A stretch of DNA of 64,000 bases, taken from contig NC_133121.1 of assembly GCF_033568475.1 (NCBI RefSeq), positions 131,472,375 through 131,536,374 of the forward strand, read 5' to 3'. The notes beneath the pieces were generated by a model. The model saw only the letters and a list, made by a program, of their open reading frames with translations. It was not told the DNA's origin and ran no database searches. The DNA is from Henckelia pumila. Taxonomy: Eukaryota; Streptophyta; Magnoliopsida; Lamiales; Gesneriaceae. Positions 24,501 through 37,109 of the stretch are shown piece after piece. Made by a program: the position numbers and the translations under genes. Every line of letters begins with the position of its first letter. Within the stretch, counting starts at the first letter, position 1.

Positions 24501-25521
24501 TACCTCAAACATTCCTCCGCACCTTTCTGTAACAAACAGTAATCGACAATTAATAATAAAGGAATTCTTAATTCAGGAGTTTTACCGGAGGAAATCCATT
24601 CGTATACCGTCTCGGATCTGAATCTGGCAACTGTCTGAAATCAACCTCGGTTGCCCTGTATTCGGTTAATATACTACATCGATAATATAATCAAATCTGA
24701 TAACCGAATTATAGTACTGTTCAGTACAATCAACTCTCATCGAATCAAAGTTCAAAAATTCGAACTAAACTCACCGCAACTAATTCAGATACTCAAAAGT
24801 AGAAGAAGTATTAATCTAACTTCTCAATAAGAAGAAAAAGTTGCATCAATATCTAACAGCAACAGAGTCGAAAGACTAGAATCAAACAGTTACCTGCTTC
24901 ATCATCGTCAAGAGCAGTTAGAGTCTGTGAATCCTCGAGCAAGTACTAAAGCCTTGCAGTTGGTAACCAACTAACTGAATCCGTCGTTCATCGCTGTAGT
25001 TTACAAGAATCAAACAACTGATCGATCTCTTCTAATCAGCTTTCACACCCAAACTCATTCTCAGAACTCCTCAGAGTTGAAGGGTTAACAGACTAAAATC
25101 TCATCAGTAATTCTTCCATCAGTTCAGTCACAAAACAAATCTGTACAATCGGGTTCGCTACTAGTTGAATCCTGTTCAAAATTGCCGAGTAGAAAATCTG
25201 ATTCAAGAAGATTAGGACACAACATCTCAAATACATCTATCCGGTGTCCAACAACCTCATCTCGACATACTCATTCGATCTCTAGAGTATTCAATGCAAC
25301 CAGTAACCCGAAACAGTTCGTATCTCAATTAATTCATGCTTTAAAATTTAAATCACATATCCAAGTAATTCAAATAATTCTCAATCATAAAGCATGCTCG
25401 CATTGAATTTAATAAATCAATTAAATAACTCAAACACATGCGAGAAGCCAATTCAAGCGGACTCGATCTACCCGCTCACTCTAGTTCAGTCCAAGAATCT
25501 TATCGCTCTGATACCATTTAA
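21551..25521 (-). mobile_element. Decayed Ty3/gypsy element A, internal region (right copy)
   Basis: About 4 kb without a coding frame. Its status rests on the LTR and primer site at its right end and on patches collinear with gypsy B. Around 21925-21960 a stretch resembles the antisense of B's integrase QTDGQTER region (the shared piece includes GTCTGAGG-like sequence), and around 22800-22840 another resembles B's RNase H region. Their distances from the LTR (about 3.6 and 2.7 kb) agree with B (about 3.9 and 2.8 kb). The integrase end is cut by the B insertion at 21550. The short plus-strand ORFs (21513-21755, 21876-22067, 22756-22998) look accidental. Confidence 0.6.
25505..25516 (-). other. 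Primer-binding site of element A, right copy
   Basis: Minus strand TGGTATCAGAGC, five bases inside the LTR that starts at 25522. Confidence 0.85.
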
Positions 25522-27751
25522 TGTGAGGCCTCGATTCTAAACATCTAATCTCGGAATTAAACAACAATAGGGCATTCAAGATTCAAGATTAAAAGTAATA
25601 ATTTTTTTTTAAACAGTGCTCGCTCGATCGATAGAACTTTACCGATCGAGCGGGCCATCTTAACCAAGTCTCTGTCGAGACTTACAAAAGCCCGCCGCTC
25701 GATCGGTAAAAACTTACCGATCGAGCGGAAGCAAAATCCAAACTTCCTGCCTCAAAACAGGGGTGCTCGTTCGATCGGTGAAAGTCTGCCGATCGAGCGA
25801 GACACCTGCCCAGAAAAATCTTTTGGTTTTTCTTTCTTTCTTTCAATCCAATCTCAACTCAATCAATTCGACGACAAGATAAATTTCATTCAACATGATA
25901 TACAAGTATTCAATTCTAAGTTCATACAATCTTCAATATATCAAGCATGCTTCAATCTAGTTTGAACTTATACAACTACAAAAAGGAGTTCGAAAACGTA
26001 AACGACTCCTAAACATCAAAGCCTCACTTCTATCATCTCAACCACTTAGTCATGCTGCCTCTGACTCGGTCCTGCCTCACCTGTTGCCAAGTACACATAC
26101 AAACAAAGACAACAGCCAGATAATCCGGTGAGAATACAATTTCCAGTAAAAGAGACAATCATGCAGTATCAATCAAACATATCAATCATGATACGCAACA
26201 AATCCATCTTATATATCAACTTCAGATATAAATCACATCAAGACATGTATGAATTTCCAAATATCTATCACCTCAAGATCAATTCAAGTAATTCTTCCAA
26301 GTACTGGAGTAAAATGATATGCATATCTTTAAAACTTTTGGATTATCAGACTCAGATAATCAAATGGAATTCTTCTTTCTTTCTTTCTTCGGTTTGGGAT
26401 CCCGATGTTAAAATATCCAACAATCACACCGAACTCCCTTCTCGAGGTGGACGAGGCATATTTTAATCCTCTAGACTCTAGAGCATTATAGAGAGTTTAT
26501 TTGACAAGGTATAAAATCTCCAACCAGGTCACTCAACTACAATCTCTAGATCATCTAATCAAATTGAAATGAATCAAGGCTCAATATGAATGCATATGTC
26601 ATCTCATGCATTCTAATATTATTTCAATCATCAGTTCATATAAGCATTCAATCATGCTTTCATTCATCAATTCAAATAATCGTTCAAACATGATGTCGTC
26701 AATATAAATGCATATATACTCTCATGCATTCAAATAAACATTCAAATATGATTTCAAATAAGCATTCAATCATGCAAGTATGTGATTTTTTCGGAACACT
26801 CGAATAAATTCTAATTCGAGTTAATCGTTCCATTCAATTCTAAGTCGTCTTTTACCTTATTCTCTTCGAAGGTACTTCAATCTGAAATCAATAACAAGGA
26901 TAATAGTTAATATCCAATCAAACTCTTTCAAAAACTCAATCAACTTCTTCAATCGATAAATAAGAAAATCGATATTGTACCGACTTCAATCTTCCAACTG
27001 ACCAAAGCTGCTACCTCGCAACTCTGCTGACTTCAATTCAATCTATCATAAAAAGTCAATAGGATCAATATCGACATCCAAAAGTTCAATCAAACTCGAT
27101 ACAATCAAAATATTGAACGATATCCAAAACTCAAACTGACGGCATAACGGCTATAAACTGATCAAACCGGAAATGCAGACAGCAAGATATCAATTCAATA
27201 AACTCATAATCATCTCAATATCATCAAAACAATTCAAATCCTTCAAATCTAAAATCTCCAATTTTGAATTAATATTCCAAAAATCAAAACAATTCCGAAC
27301 GACGCTCTATTTCAAAACCGACAGAGAATAAACGATCAGAACTCTGCCAAGATCAACATACTCCAAACTCAATCGATTCTAACAACATCCAAAAATAGAA
27401 GTCTAGCTGATCGAAGAAAAACTTACTATAGAACAAAGCTCTCGCAGCCGTGATCGCTAATCTGCCTTCAGAAATAAATTCCAACGGACGGATCGAGCTC
27501 GGGGAGAAATCTGGAAGCTTGAGAAAGCTTGGAGTCGGCTCTAATGGAGGAAGAGGCGATGGACGTGATGAAGAGTGAAGAAAATCAAGTCAAACATGCT
27601 TAAATATCTAACAAATCCAATATTTGCATTTTAGTCCCTAAAAATTCCAAAAATTGCATTTTAGTCCCTGATCAAATCGAATCGACCCTCGACTTCTAAA
27701 ATCTTTGATTATCTCAAATAAAGTCCATTAAGTTAATTTTGGGGCATTACA
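25522..27751 (-). repeat. 5' LTR of gypsy element A (right copy)
   Basis: 2230 bp, same ends as the left copy. It differs by a few substitutions, one extra T in a poly-T run and one extra TTTC unit. It abuts copia E at 27752. It contains the hairpin cluster 25621-25801; one loop base differs from the left copy (TGCC to TGTC) while the stem is unchanged. Confidence 0.85.
25621..25801. repeat. Triplet of long hairpins in LTR A (right copy)
   Basis: Same three inverted repeats as at 1994-2174. The central one keeps its perfect 15-bp stem. Confidence 0.85.
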
Positions 27752-28358
27752 CACGCTCATCCCCTTTATTGCTTCCTATACCACCTCGCGTGATGCGTGG
27801 TCCACACTGGCTAAGACCTATGCTGCCCCGAGTCGTGGCCGCATCCTCCAACTCAAAAATCAACTTGCAAATCCGATCAAGGGATCCAAAATAGTAATCG
27901 ACTTCATGCATGGCATCAAGGTCTCTGTGGATGCTTTCGCTCTTATGAACGTCTCCTATGACTCTGAGGATCTTACACTTAAGGTTCTTAATGGCCTGGA
28001 TGATTCCTACAAGGAACTCTCTCATGCCATCCAAGCTCGTGACACTCCAATCTCCTTTGACGAGCTTCACGAAAAATTGCTCAACTTTGAAGCACAGCTA
28101 CTACTTCGCCAATCTGCCGTGTCTGGTCCAGCTACCGCCTTCCCTGTATCTCGCTCCACCAAGTCTTCTCATGCCAGTGCAACCTCTGGGCAGCCCCGTT
28201 ATTTTGGTTCGCCGCACCCCCGAGACCCTCGCGTACCCACTCCATGGGCACCACGGCCGTCCTCGGCCTCTTCTGGCTCCTCTCCCCGGCCTTATCTTGG
28301 CCGCTGCCAACTCTGTGCTACTCCTGGACACTCTGCCAAACGTTGTCCTAATTTTTAG
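27752..28358 (+). pseudogene. Copia element E, gag (right copy)
   Basis: Duplicate of 4121-4727 with small changes (for example NVLDD to NGLDD). It keeps the CX2CX4HX4C knuckle and the in-frame TAG at 28356-28358. N-terminally truncated by LTR A. Confidence 0.85.
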
Positions 28359-29858
28359 TATTTGCCATGGACTCCATCCTCGTCGTCGAGTCCTGCTCCT
28401 CCCGCCTACATGCCTCCACATGCCCACACCGAGTCGCACTCTTTGGCCCAGCCCTCCTATTCTGAGTGGCTTCTTGACTCCGGTGCCTCTCATCATGTCA
28501 CCACGGACCTTGCCAATCTATCGCTTCATACACCTTATGATGGGACCGACACCGTGACAGTTGGAAATGATAGTGGTTTGCATATTTCTCACACTGGCTC
28601 TCTTTCACTACCTACATCTACTACTTCTATTTTACTTACTCATGTTTTGTGTGTCCCAACCATGACTAAAAATCTGATTTTGGTCACTCAAATTTGCCGC
28701 ACTAATAATGTTTATGTTACTTTTTTGTCCTCGTCCTTTCAGGTGAAGGATCTTCGCACGGGGGCCCTTCTTCTCACCGGAATATGTAAGCGTAGAACCT
28801 ATGTGTGGCCTCCGGACACCCTCTTCCTGTCTGCTCCTGTTGCTCTTCGTGCCACTTCTGATTCCCTTTCCTTGTGGCACTCTCGCTTAGGTCATCCCTC
28901 GTCTGCAATTATGCGTCATTTAGTCACTTCCAAAGTTTTTTCTGCTCCTCCTAATTATTTTCCGAATTTTCATTGTAATTCTTGCAATATTAATAAAAGT
29001 CACAAGTTACCATTTTATGAGTCAAGTCTTACTTCCTCCCGCCCCCTCGAATTACTTTTTTCTGATGTATGGTCCTCCCCTGTTATTTCTATGGATGGTT
29101 ACAAATACTATGTCATCTTTGTTGACCATTACACGAAATATGTTTGGCTGTACCCTCTGCAGCGCAAATCCGATGTCCTGTCTGTTTTCACTAAATTCAC
29201 TCCCCTGGTTGAAAATAAATTTAAAACTAAAATCGTCACCCTCTACACTGACAATGGTGGCGAGTTTCTGGCTCTTCGCCCCTTTCTCTCCACTCATGGC
29301 ATATCTCATCTCACCACTCCTCCTCATACCCCGAAACATAACTAATATGCTGAATGCCGGCATCGTCATATTGTTGAAATTGGTCTCACTCTGCTTCACC
29401 AAGCGTCTCTTCCCACTACCTTCTGGCCTTTCGCTTTTGCTGTAGCTACTTACACCATCAACCGCATGCCCAAATCCAATCTCTGTTTGTCCTCCTCTTA
29501 TGAGAAATTATTTGGTCACTGTTCAAATCTCACTAAACTTCGTGTCTTTGGGTGCTTGTGTTATCCATGGTTACGACCGTACATTCAACACAAGTTAGAA
29601 CCCAAATCGCTTCCTTCTATTTTTCTTGGTTACTCCCTCACTCAAAGTGCATACTTGTGCTTTGATCCCGTGTCTAACAAAACACTTGTCTCATGTCATG
29701 TCCACTTCGAAGAAGCTGAGTTTCCCTTTCTTCAACTCTGCCAATCCTTGAATCCCCCTACTTCTGTCGATTCCCCATCCCCTCTTTTGTCGCTATCCCC
29801 CACGTTCCCTCCTCCGGCGTCCACCGTGGTACCACCTACAGTCCCGCCCCCTTGCTGA
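28359..29858 (+). pseudogene. Copia element E, protease and integrase (right copy)
   Basis: Duplicate of 4728-6227. Protease LLDSGASHH and integrase YTDNGGEF are present, with the same two stops (TAA 29343-29345, TGA 29856-29858). These mutations therefore predate the 23.6-kb duplication. Confidence 0.85.
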
Positions 29859-31055
29859 GTTCCTCCACCGCCGCCCACACCGCAGCCATTCACTACCATC
29901 CCCCCTCCACCCCCTGCTCCCCACCCCATGCTCACTCACTCTCGGAACCATATTCACAAGCCAAATCCCAAATACTCCCTTGTCACTACCACTAACTTCC
30001 CTGAGCTTGAACCCACATGTGCCACTATAGCTCTCAAAGATCCTCGTTGGCGCTCTGCCATGTCTCTTGAATTTGATGCACTACTTCGAAATGGTACTTG
30101 GGATCTTGTTCCATCTCATCCTAATCAGAATCTTGTTGGATGCAAATGGGTATTTCGCATAAAACATCATCCTGATGGGTCTATCGATCGCTTTAAAGCC
30201 CGTCTTGTTGCTAAGGGGTTTCACCAACGCCCGGGACTTGACTACAGTGACACTTTTAGCCCTGTCGTCAAGCCTACCACTGTTCGTCTTATCTCGAGTC
30301 TTGCGGTGCAACACGGCTGGTCCTTGCGCCAACTTGATGTTAATAACGCTTTTCTGCAGGGCTCTTTAGATGAGGAGGTCTTCATGGCTCAACCTCCGGG
30401 CTTCTCTGATAGTAATTTTCCCACTCATGTTTGTAAGCTCAGGAAAGCTATATACAGGCTTAAACAGGCGCCCCGTGCCTGGTATCATGCGCTGCGTACA
30501 TTCCTATTGGGTTTCGGCTTCTCCAATTCCCTCTCTGATGCATCACTGTTTATTCTCCGTCGCTCATCTGCCACTATTTATCTCTTGGTATATGTTGATG
30601 ATTTGATTGTTACAGGCAGCTCTTTATCACTTATCACTGATGTTATTACCAGTCTGGCTGCTCAGTTTTCTCTCAAAGACCTGTGTGAATTATCTTATTT
30701 CTTGGGGGTTGAGGTCACTCCCAATGCTGGCGGTCTTATTCTCTCTCAACGAAAGTATATTGCTGATCTTCTCGCACGCTTTCACATGCAGAATGCCAAA
30801 CCGGTTCACACGTCTTTGGCAACTGGCACGCCCTTATCTCTCAATGATGGTGCTCCATCTACTGATGCATCTCGATACCGCCAGGTTGTAGGTAGTTTAC
30901 AGTACATTCTCCTTACACGTCCTGATGTAGCATTTGCTGTTAATCGCTTGTCCCAATTCATGCACTCTCCTTCTAAACATCATTGGGGTGCTGCCAAGCG
31001 CTTACTGCGCTATCTCAATGGAACTATTGCCTATGGTCTTCATCCAAGTTCCATA
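29859..31055 (+). pseudogene. Copia element E, reverse transcriptase / partial RNase H (right copy)
   Basis: Duplicate of 6228-7424 with YVDD intact and the same 3' truncation after GLHPSS. One substitution changes LILSLA to LISSLA in the RT. Confidence 0.88.
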
Positions 31056-31781
31056 ACTTCTATACCAAATGTAAGAATCTCAATTCTGAGAAGTGAAAAA
31101 TATATCTTAAACAACAAATTTAAGAGAATCTAATATTTTTTACAAAAATCCGTTATATATTACGCTTAAAATAGTGGAAAAATTATATATTAATTTTCAT
31201 AAATTTTTGTTTTCTTTTATTTGTGGATGATATACACTAGCGCACTAGGTAAACCCGTCCGAGCTAACTGTTTTCTTTTGTGAGCAGGATGATATGTGTT
31301 TGATTAATAATTTACAATTGCATTCCATTCAGTATATATTTGCCAAAATTTTCATTTACGGTATTAGATTCAAATGGATAACATGATCTTTTTCTTCCGT
31401 TTTCCCGCTTGCATTTCTTCGGCTGAAAATTTCTTTGTTCACGATTGCTTGCGCCTCCATATTTTCATCGGTTTCCCCAAATCCTTCCTTCTCGCAGGAT
31501 TTTCTTTTTCCTTCTCCCCTTCTTACACTTATAAATCATGACAATTAATTACAAGCTCTTAAAACAGCTTATAAGTTTAGCCAAACACGAATATTGCATT
31601 TGTAGTCATATCTGTTTTTTTAATATAATTTTATTCATTTTAAGTTTAGTCAAACACGAATATTGCATTTGTAGTCATATCTGTTTTTTTAATATAATTT
31701 TATTCATTTTTGGACGCGATGTTGATGTGGCACCGGCGTTGACGTGCATGATGCCACATCAATACCCTCATTAAAAAAATA

Positions 31782-31821
<40 letters not shown>

Positions 31822-32013
31822 CGGAGATACAAATTAAACAAAGATTGAAATTTTGATAATATAAATGATCAAATTTGTAAAAAGACGAATAAAAAATATA
31901 TATTTTTCATGATTGTAATAATTTAAGGGCAACTTGTAGATAACTCCTTAAATCAAACATAAGTTTCAATTCACTCCTATATTTGTCTTTCCGAAAATGT
32001 CCTTGTCTTTATT
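31056..32013. other. Non-coding spacer between copia E and the EPRV (right copy)
   Basis: Duplicate of 7425-8380: no gene, the 69-bp tandem repeat at 31573-31710, and an (AT)n run near 31789-31817 that differs slightly in length from the left copy. Confidence 0.6.
31573..31710. repeat. 69-bp direct tandem duplication (right copy)
   Basis: Units begin at 31573 and 31642; same repeat as 7942-8079. Confidence 0.85.
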
Positions 32014-33385
32014 TTAATCATTATTATTTCTTGAATTATCAAATGTGAAATCGGATTCAAAATCTGATTCACTTGATTCATCAAGATAATAGATATTTTC
32101 ATCGTCGGATGAAAATTCAATTGTTTCTACTGGATAGAATCCAATAGTATATATTCCTTCAAGAAGTTTAACTTTATTTTTCTTTTCGTTTCATTTTGGA
32201 CATTCATTTGCATAATGACCTTCTTCATTGCACAACGAACATGTGCAGTTCTTTCCTTTACCTTTTGGGCAAGGTGGTTTTTTATTATCAAGCTTTTTAT
32301 AAAATTTTCTTTTATAAGGTTTTCTGAAGAAATTCCTTTTAAATTTCTTTTTCTTATATGGAATAAATTTCCTATTAAAAGATTTATAAGGTTTATTTAA
32401 TTTATTATGTTTCTGTCGTTTTAAATGTTTGTGTGACATGTTTGTTTTACAACCGTATTCTTTTACTGTGAATTCCATTTTGTCACAACAAAGTTTATTG
32501 TTTTGTTTGTAAGATTTGGATATTCTTTTATTTAATGTTATTTCATGACATTTCTTTGTTATAACGTCTTTAATAAATTTAATAGCTCCTTCTAGTGTTT
32601 TGGCATAAGCACTAGTTAAGAATTCATCTTTACTATTTATTGATATATTAGGTATTTTATTAAAAATACTTAATTATAATGCTCTTTTTTATCAGCATCT
32701 ATTAACTGATATTAGTTTGTTTCATAATCACATATAAATTCTTCTAGATAAAATAGATTACATAATTTTATATTATCCAGAATAAAAATTGCTCTATTTT
32801 GTTCTATATTTTTGGCTACTAAATTAGCGTCATTATTAGAAACTCCTAAAAATTCTTGGTACAAGGCATCAACAAATAGTTCGAAATATCGATGTCCTGT
32901 CATTCCTTGTGGTAGATTAGTAATTACTAGGTTTTCAGCCCAAGTTCTTACTGCTCCTACCAGTGTCATTTTTATCATCCCATGAGTTAAAACTTGAATA
33001 TTCTTACTTTTGTCTAATTTTCCCAATGATCTATCTTTGATTTTCTTTCTTTGGCTGTTGAACAACCTAAATCTAAGATATTTTGTTTCACAAATCCTGA
33101 TGTTTTTTATTCTCTAAGAATATCTCTAACATCTTTATAAGATCCAGAGTATTGGTCTCTGTTATATTTAAATTCTTCATCATCTCTTCCACCACTACCT
33201 TCTACATTCGTTCGTAGATTTAATCGTGGTCTAGAATCATCTTCAGATTCTGATTCTGAAATATCCATATCTCTGTATTGTTCTGAGTCCTGATGTGAAT
33301 GATATAATTCTTCTGTATTTACTCCTATTTGCTCAAAATCAGATGAGTCGGTTTCACTAAACATCTCCATACTTATGTTTGTCAT
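32014..33385 (-). pseudogene. EPRV copy X coat protein (CP), broken
   Basis: Reads from about 33385 (ATG overlapping the end of the preceding gene) to TAA at 32014-32016. The N-terminus is acidic (runs such as ISESESEDD), the middle (32712-33065) is a capsid-like segment, and the C-terminus is Lys/Arg-rich followed by the knuckle CSLCNEEGHYANEC and an acidic tail, the layout of Caulimoviridae coat proteins. The length (1372 bp) is not a multiple of three and several stops are present, including TGA 32191-32193 after the knuckle, so no full capsid protein can be made. Confidence 0.78.
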
Positions 33386-33650
33386 AACTAAGGGGATTTC
33401 TATACCATGATTCAATTTTGAATGGTGGTTCTTCTTCCATTTTTCTTTTTCCTTTATCTATTGGAAGAACTTCCTTAAGATAGTTTAATATTTCATTACT
33501 ATGTCTTTCTTGTTCAATTATTAATTTTGTCGTTGCTAAATCAATATATTCTTTGAAATTCTTCTCTAATTCTTGTATTGATAGATTGATCTTATTAATA
33601 TTATTTTCTAAATCTTCTAGATCTCTTTCTAATTTTATTAAGGACGTCAT
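33357..33650 (-). CDS. EPRV copy X coiled-coil protein (virion-associated-protein-like)
   Basis: 97-residue intact frame. Residues about 1-60 have heptad-like Leu/Ile spacing (LENNINKINLSIQELEKNF), a predicted coiled coil, followed by a Lys-rich segment. Its place between movement and coat genes, small size and coiled coil match the virion-associated protein of caulimoviruses. That assignment is by position and shape, not by recognised sequence. Its ATG overlaps the movement-protein stop as ATGA, typical of linked translation on polycistronic caulimovirid RNA. Confidence 0.6.
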   Translation of the reverse strand: MTSLIKLERDLEDLENNINKINLSIQELEKNFKEYIDLATTKLIIEQERHSNEILNYLKEVLPIDKGKRKMEEEPPFKIESWYRNPLSYDKHKYGDV

Positions 33651-34587
33651 TGCGATGAGGTTGACTCATTAACAATAGCTTGTTTAATTTTAAAAATATT
33701 TTGATTCATGGTTCCAATCTTATCAAGAATATCTTCATCATTTCTAGCAAATGATAATGATCTTCTTGGTATAGACTATTTTGTGATTTGGAGGTCATCT
33801 GAACTCTATCTTTTATAGGGATTTATTTCTTCAATAAATGCTTTTCGAGGGTGTTCAATTCTTGTAATATTTTCAAACATTCTTTCAACAGAAATAGTTG
33901 GTTTTGTTGAAATTATTCCTGTTTGAGAATTATTACTTATTGCTAAACCGACAACATAGTTTATATTGATCGGATGGTTTTCTGTTAACATAAGATTATT
34001 TTTATAAAAGTAATAATCTAATGTTAAAACGTCATTTATGTTTTTATCAAAAAGAGATATATTGTATTGTGGATAAATACAAAATTTCATCTTTTTGTAA
34101 CATAAATTTCCTTCAATTTTTCCAAGGATAGAATCCTCGAAATTACGTATTCTTTTGTCACGAACTGTTATTTCAATTGGTGTATCTATTCCTTCTCGGT
34201 AGTGAGCTGATATTATTATTTCAATTCCTCCGATATGAACATATTTCAGTTCAGATCATTCTTTTTCACTGGATTTTTCCATGATGGTATTAATATCTTG
34301 AGTTGTTAATAAATTCAGAGTATTAGACCTTGATTCGTTATTTATTTTACAAGATCGTTCTTTTGTACGAATCGAATAATAAATTAAATTTTTTTTGGGA
34401 TTAATAAAATTTGAAATCTTACTTAGTATTCCTGGTTGGTCTATTAGATTTGTTTTTGAATTAGAAAATCCTGTTTTCTGTATTTCAGAAACTTACTTTG
34501 ATTGAATATAATATTCAAATTATACTCTTGGTTTTCTTCAGATTCACCGACCAGGTTGTTTTGATTTGAAATTGTTACTTCTGTCAT
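33647..34587 (-). pseudogene. EPRV copy X movement protein (MP), broken
   Basis: Homologous to copy Y MP (41916-42857), which has an even frame, but this copy is 1 bp shorter (941 bp), is frameshifted in its N-terminal part, and has at least one stop where Y has an Arg codon. The intact piece 33806-34090 carries the conserved central segment (YPQYNISLFDKNINDVLTLD). Members of the 30K movement family open plasmodesmata; this copy is inactive. Confidence 0.72.
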
Positions 34588-34588
34588 T

Positions 34589-34881
34589 TTAACAGATGAT
34601 AGAACTTCTTAATTTTCTTAAGGCTATTAAAAGCCTTTTTGTTGAATCTATCTGTTCTAATAAATTCTGAAAATCTTCGAAACTATCAATTGAAGATTGA
34701 CAATTTTTAAGATGTTTCAAATTGTTTTCACAATTTTCTATATCAAAATTTATATTTTGAGAATATAAATTAAAGATATTCATTTTTATATTTTCATACA
34801 TTTTCCATTTAGTAAAAATTGTTACCTTTATTATTTTGTTTTGTTGATCGGATTTCGATAACAAAGTTTGTTCTTATTCAT
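34589..34881 (-). pseudogene. EPRV copy X small upstream ORF b
   Basis: Counterpart of the 97-residue ORF at 42859-43152; a 1-bp deletion near the start separates the ATG from the open part (34589-34864). Function unknown. It is rich in Lys, Asn and Leu with a helical C-terminal half. Confidence 0.5.
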
Positions 34882-35095
34882 AACATATTGTTATGTCTTC
34901 AATTTCATCGCTTTCAGAAATTTGAATTATCATTTTCCAGTTGCTTGAAAAATGTTCTTTTTTATGATTTTTGAAATAAAAGGTTTGGAGATCTTTTATT
35001 TTATTCCATAATTGATCTATTTAACGTAAATATTTTAGTAAGATTATCTTATCAAATAAATTTTTAATCTCAATATCTAAAGTTAATCCAGGCAT
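34874..35095 (-). pseudogene. EPRV copy X small upstream ORF a
   Basis: 74 codons beginning just after the primer site, matching 43145-43366 but with an in-frame TAA near codon 25 (after KYLR). Function unknown; small ORFs at this place occur in several caulimovirid genera. Confidence 0.5.
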
Positions 35096-35115
35096 TAATA
35101 ATCTGCTTTATTTAG

Positions 35116-35127
35116 GCTCTGATACCA
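35116..35127 (-). other. EPRV copy X primer-binding site (tRNA-iMet)
   Basis: Minus strand TGGTATCAGAGC, the conserved start of minus-strand DNA synthesis that marks nucleotide 1 of caulimovirid genomes. It lies about 20 nt before small ORF a and about 650 nt after the TATA box. Confidence 0.85.
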
Positions 35128-35915
35128 GGTTGCGGAATTCTTCAAATTCTTATGAATTTTCTTATTCATGGATTTACAGATCTGATTCATTTATAACAGA
35201 TAAATGTTTTCATATTAGTTTGGTTCCATTCATGGGTTATTAATACAAATTTTAGTTGATAAATTGATTCAAATATGGTTAAATCAGAAGTATTTAAACG
35301 ATATTCACGAAATGTATCATATTCATGATCATCTTCTATTTCGAATCAGTTTTTTATTATTAATCTTCCATTTTTTATAAAGGATGATGACATGATTAAT
35401 GTATTTTGACTATTTCTTTGAATTAAGGGCTGCAGAAGGTTTAGGAAGGTTACATTGTTTGAATGAATCTTGGTTTTGAGCAAAGGCCAAATCCTTGCTT
35501 TCCCTTAACGATCACTTGATCAACTGGTACTTGCTCTATGGATCTCCAGGTTTACTCTTAACAATGAATATTCAATGATTGGTTTCCAACCTTATCCTCC
35601 TTACGCCCTGCTTTTTTAGTTATTAGCCATAAGGCTTATTTTGTTTTTGATTTTATGTTTCTTAGTTTCTGATAGTTTTCATACGTCTTGTATGAACCAG
35701 ATTGTAAGAAACTTTTAAGAAGAGAGAGATACTCAAACTTCACTTCCTTTTTTACAGCACAAAACATCTCCTTTTATAGGCGTGGGGAAACGCATACATA
35801 ATTAAAAAATAAAATAAAAGAGGGGGACCACCCGACACTACATAATGGAAACAGCTCATTTTACATCTGAGTGGATGCCTTTAACATGTGGTGTGGTCCA
35901 CGATTTCATTTGTTT
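35128..35915 (-). promoter_or_regulatory. EPRV copy X intergenic region with 35S-like promoter and RNA leader
   Basis: No coding frame. The minus strand has CTATAAAAGGAGATG at 35765-35779, very like a caulimovirid pregenomic-RNA TATA box. About 650 nt then separate it from the primer site, a typical leader length. Copy Y has the same arrangement (TATA 44079-44087, primer site 43389-43400). Confidence 0.65.
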
Positions 35916-37109
35916 TTACATTGTGTCACTCTCTGAATCACTGGTGCATTCGGACCATTTCTTTATTAGTTTGTCTTCTTTGACAGCTGGTTTGTCCTCT
36001 TTGACATCTGCTTCTTCTGTCTGAATGGGTTGGCAATGTCCACATTTGTGAGTGGAAATCATTGTTCTTAGTCTTTGACATAACATTTGTTGGGTTTCTC
36101 GGGTCATGTCAACTCTTGCTTCATAGATTGGAGCTTTGAATTGTGCTAACATGGCTTATTCTTTCTTTTGGATTGTCTTCTTGTGTCCAGTGGTTAATAA
36201 AATTTTACTGGTTGCAAAATTTATTTTAACCTTTGAGTTTCCATCAATCTTTCCTGTCTTTGAGATCATATCAATCAATGTCTTTATTTTTATCTCAGAA
36301 AATGTTGAGATATCTATTACTGGTTTCTCTTCATTTGATCCTTCGAATAAGAACTTGTCTTTTTGTTTTCGACATTGAATATATACCATTGGTTGATAGA
36401 ATTTGTTATCATCCCAATCTGGAAGGGTTGAGTGAATACTCAATGTTAATACTGGATCGTCCTTAAAGACTGCTTTCTTGAACTGGATGATACTATTTCT
36501 CAACTGATATGGAAATAGTTCTATTTCTTGATTGTTGGGACTGACTTCCAATCCACTTAATAATCCATTTGAAAAGAATCTTGCGACTTTATGCGATGGA
36601 GCACCTTGCAGTGTTCTTGCTCTTGATATGCTCTGTGTGTCACAAGTTTGTAGCCAAGATTCTGCAGATGGTTTGGCTATTCTCAAATAGTTTAGTGTTT
36701 CAAAGAATTCAGTCTTGAGTTTTTCTGAAAAAATTGTTTTTTCAAAAATTGGTTTTTGTGGTCACAGATTGACCATCTTTCTTTTTTTCTTTTCAAGGGC
36801 ACTTTTAAACGTCCTTTCTTCTTTTTTATTTTTCTCGGTGCTGGCTGTGTCCACCGGTTCCTTTTTCTTTTCTTTTTCTTTGTCAGTGTTGGTTGTGACC
36901 ACTGAATGTTTCTCTTTTATCTCCATTATTTTGTCAAATGGAGTTGCCATTTTGATTGGTGTTCTTGGTGAGGATGATGATGATGAAGTTATCATCTTTT
37001 CTTCTATCCTTTGAATTTTTCCACTCAAATTCCTTTCTTTTAGTTGAAGAATTTGAATTTCTTCCTGCAATTCAATCAATTGTTCCTTTAATTGACTTAG
37101 TTGCTCCAT
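35916..37109 (-). pseudogene. EPRV copy X putative transactivator/viroplasmin (TAV)
   Basis: 398 codons from ATG 37109 to TGA, one frame broken by two nonsense codons (about 36762 and 36156). N-terminal coiled coil (residues ~1-45), a Ser run followed by TPFDKIME, a highly charged Lys/Glu segment, a globular middle (HKVARFFSNGLLSGLEVSPN), and a C-terminus with CGHC and acidic ending SDSESDTM. Assigned as TAV/inclusion-body protein from its position as last gene, after polymerase and before the intergenic promoter. I do not recognise a diagnostic motif. Confidence 0.55.

Noticed and set aside
32712..33065. Separate 117-residue host gene
   Set aside because: It is collinear with the middle of the EPRV coat protein, between the acidic N-terminus and the zinc knuckle.
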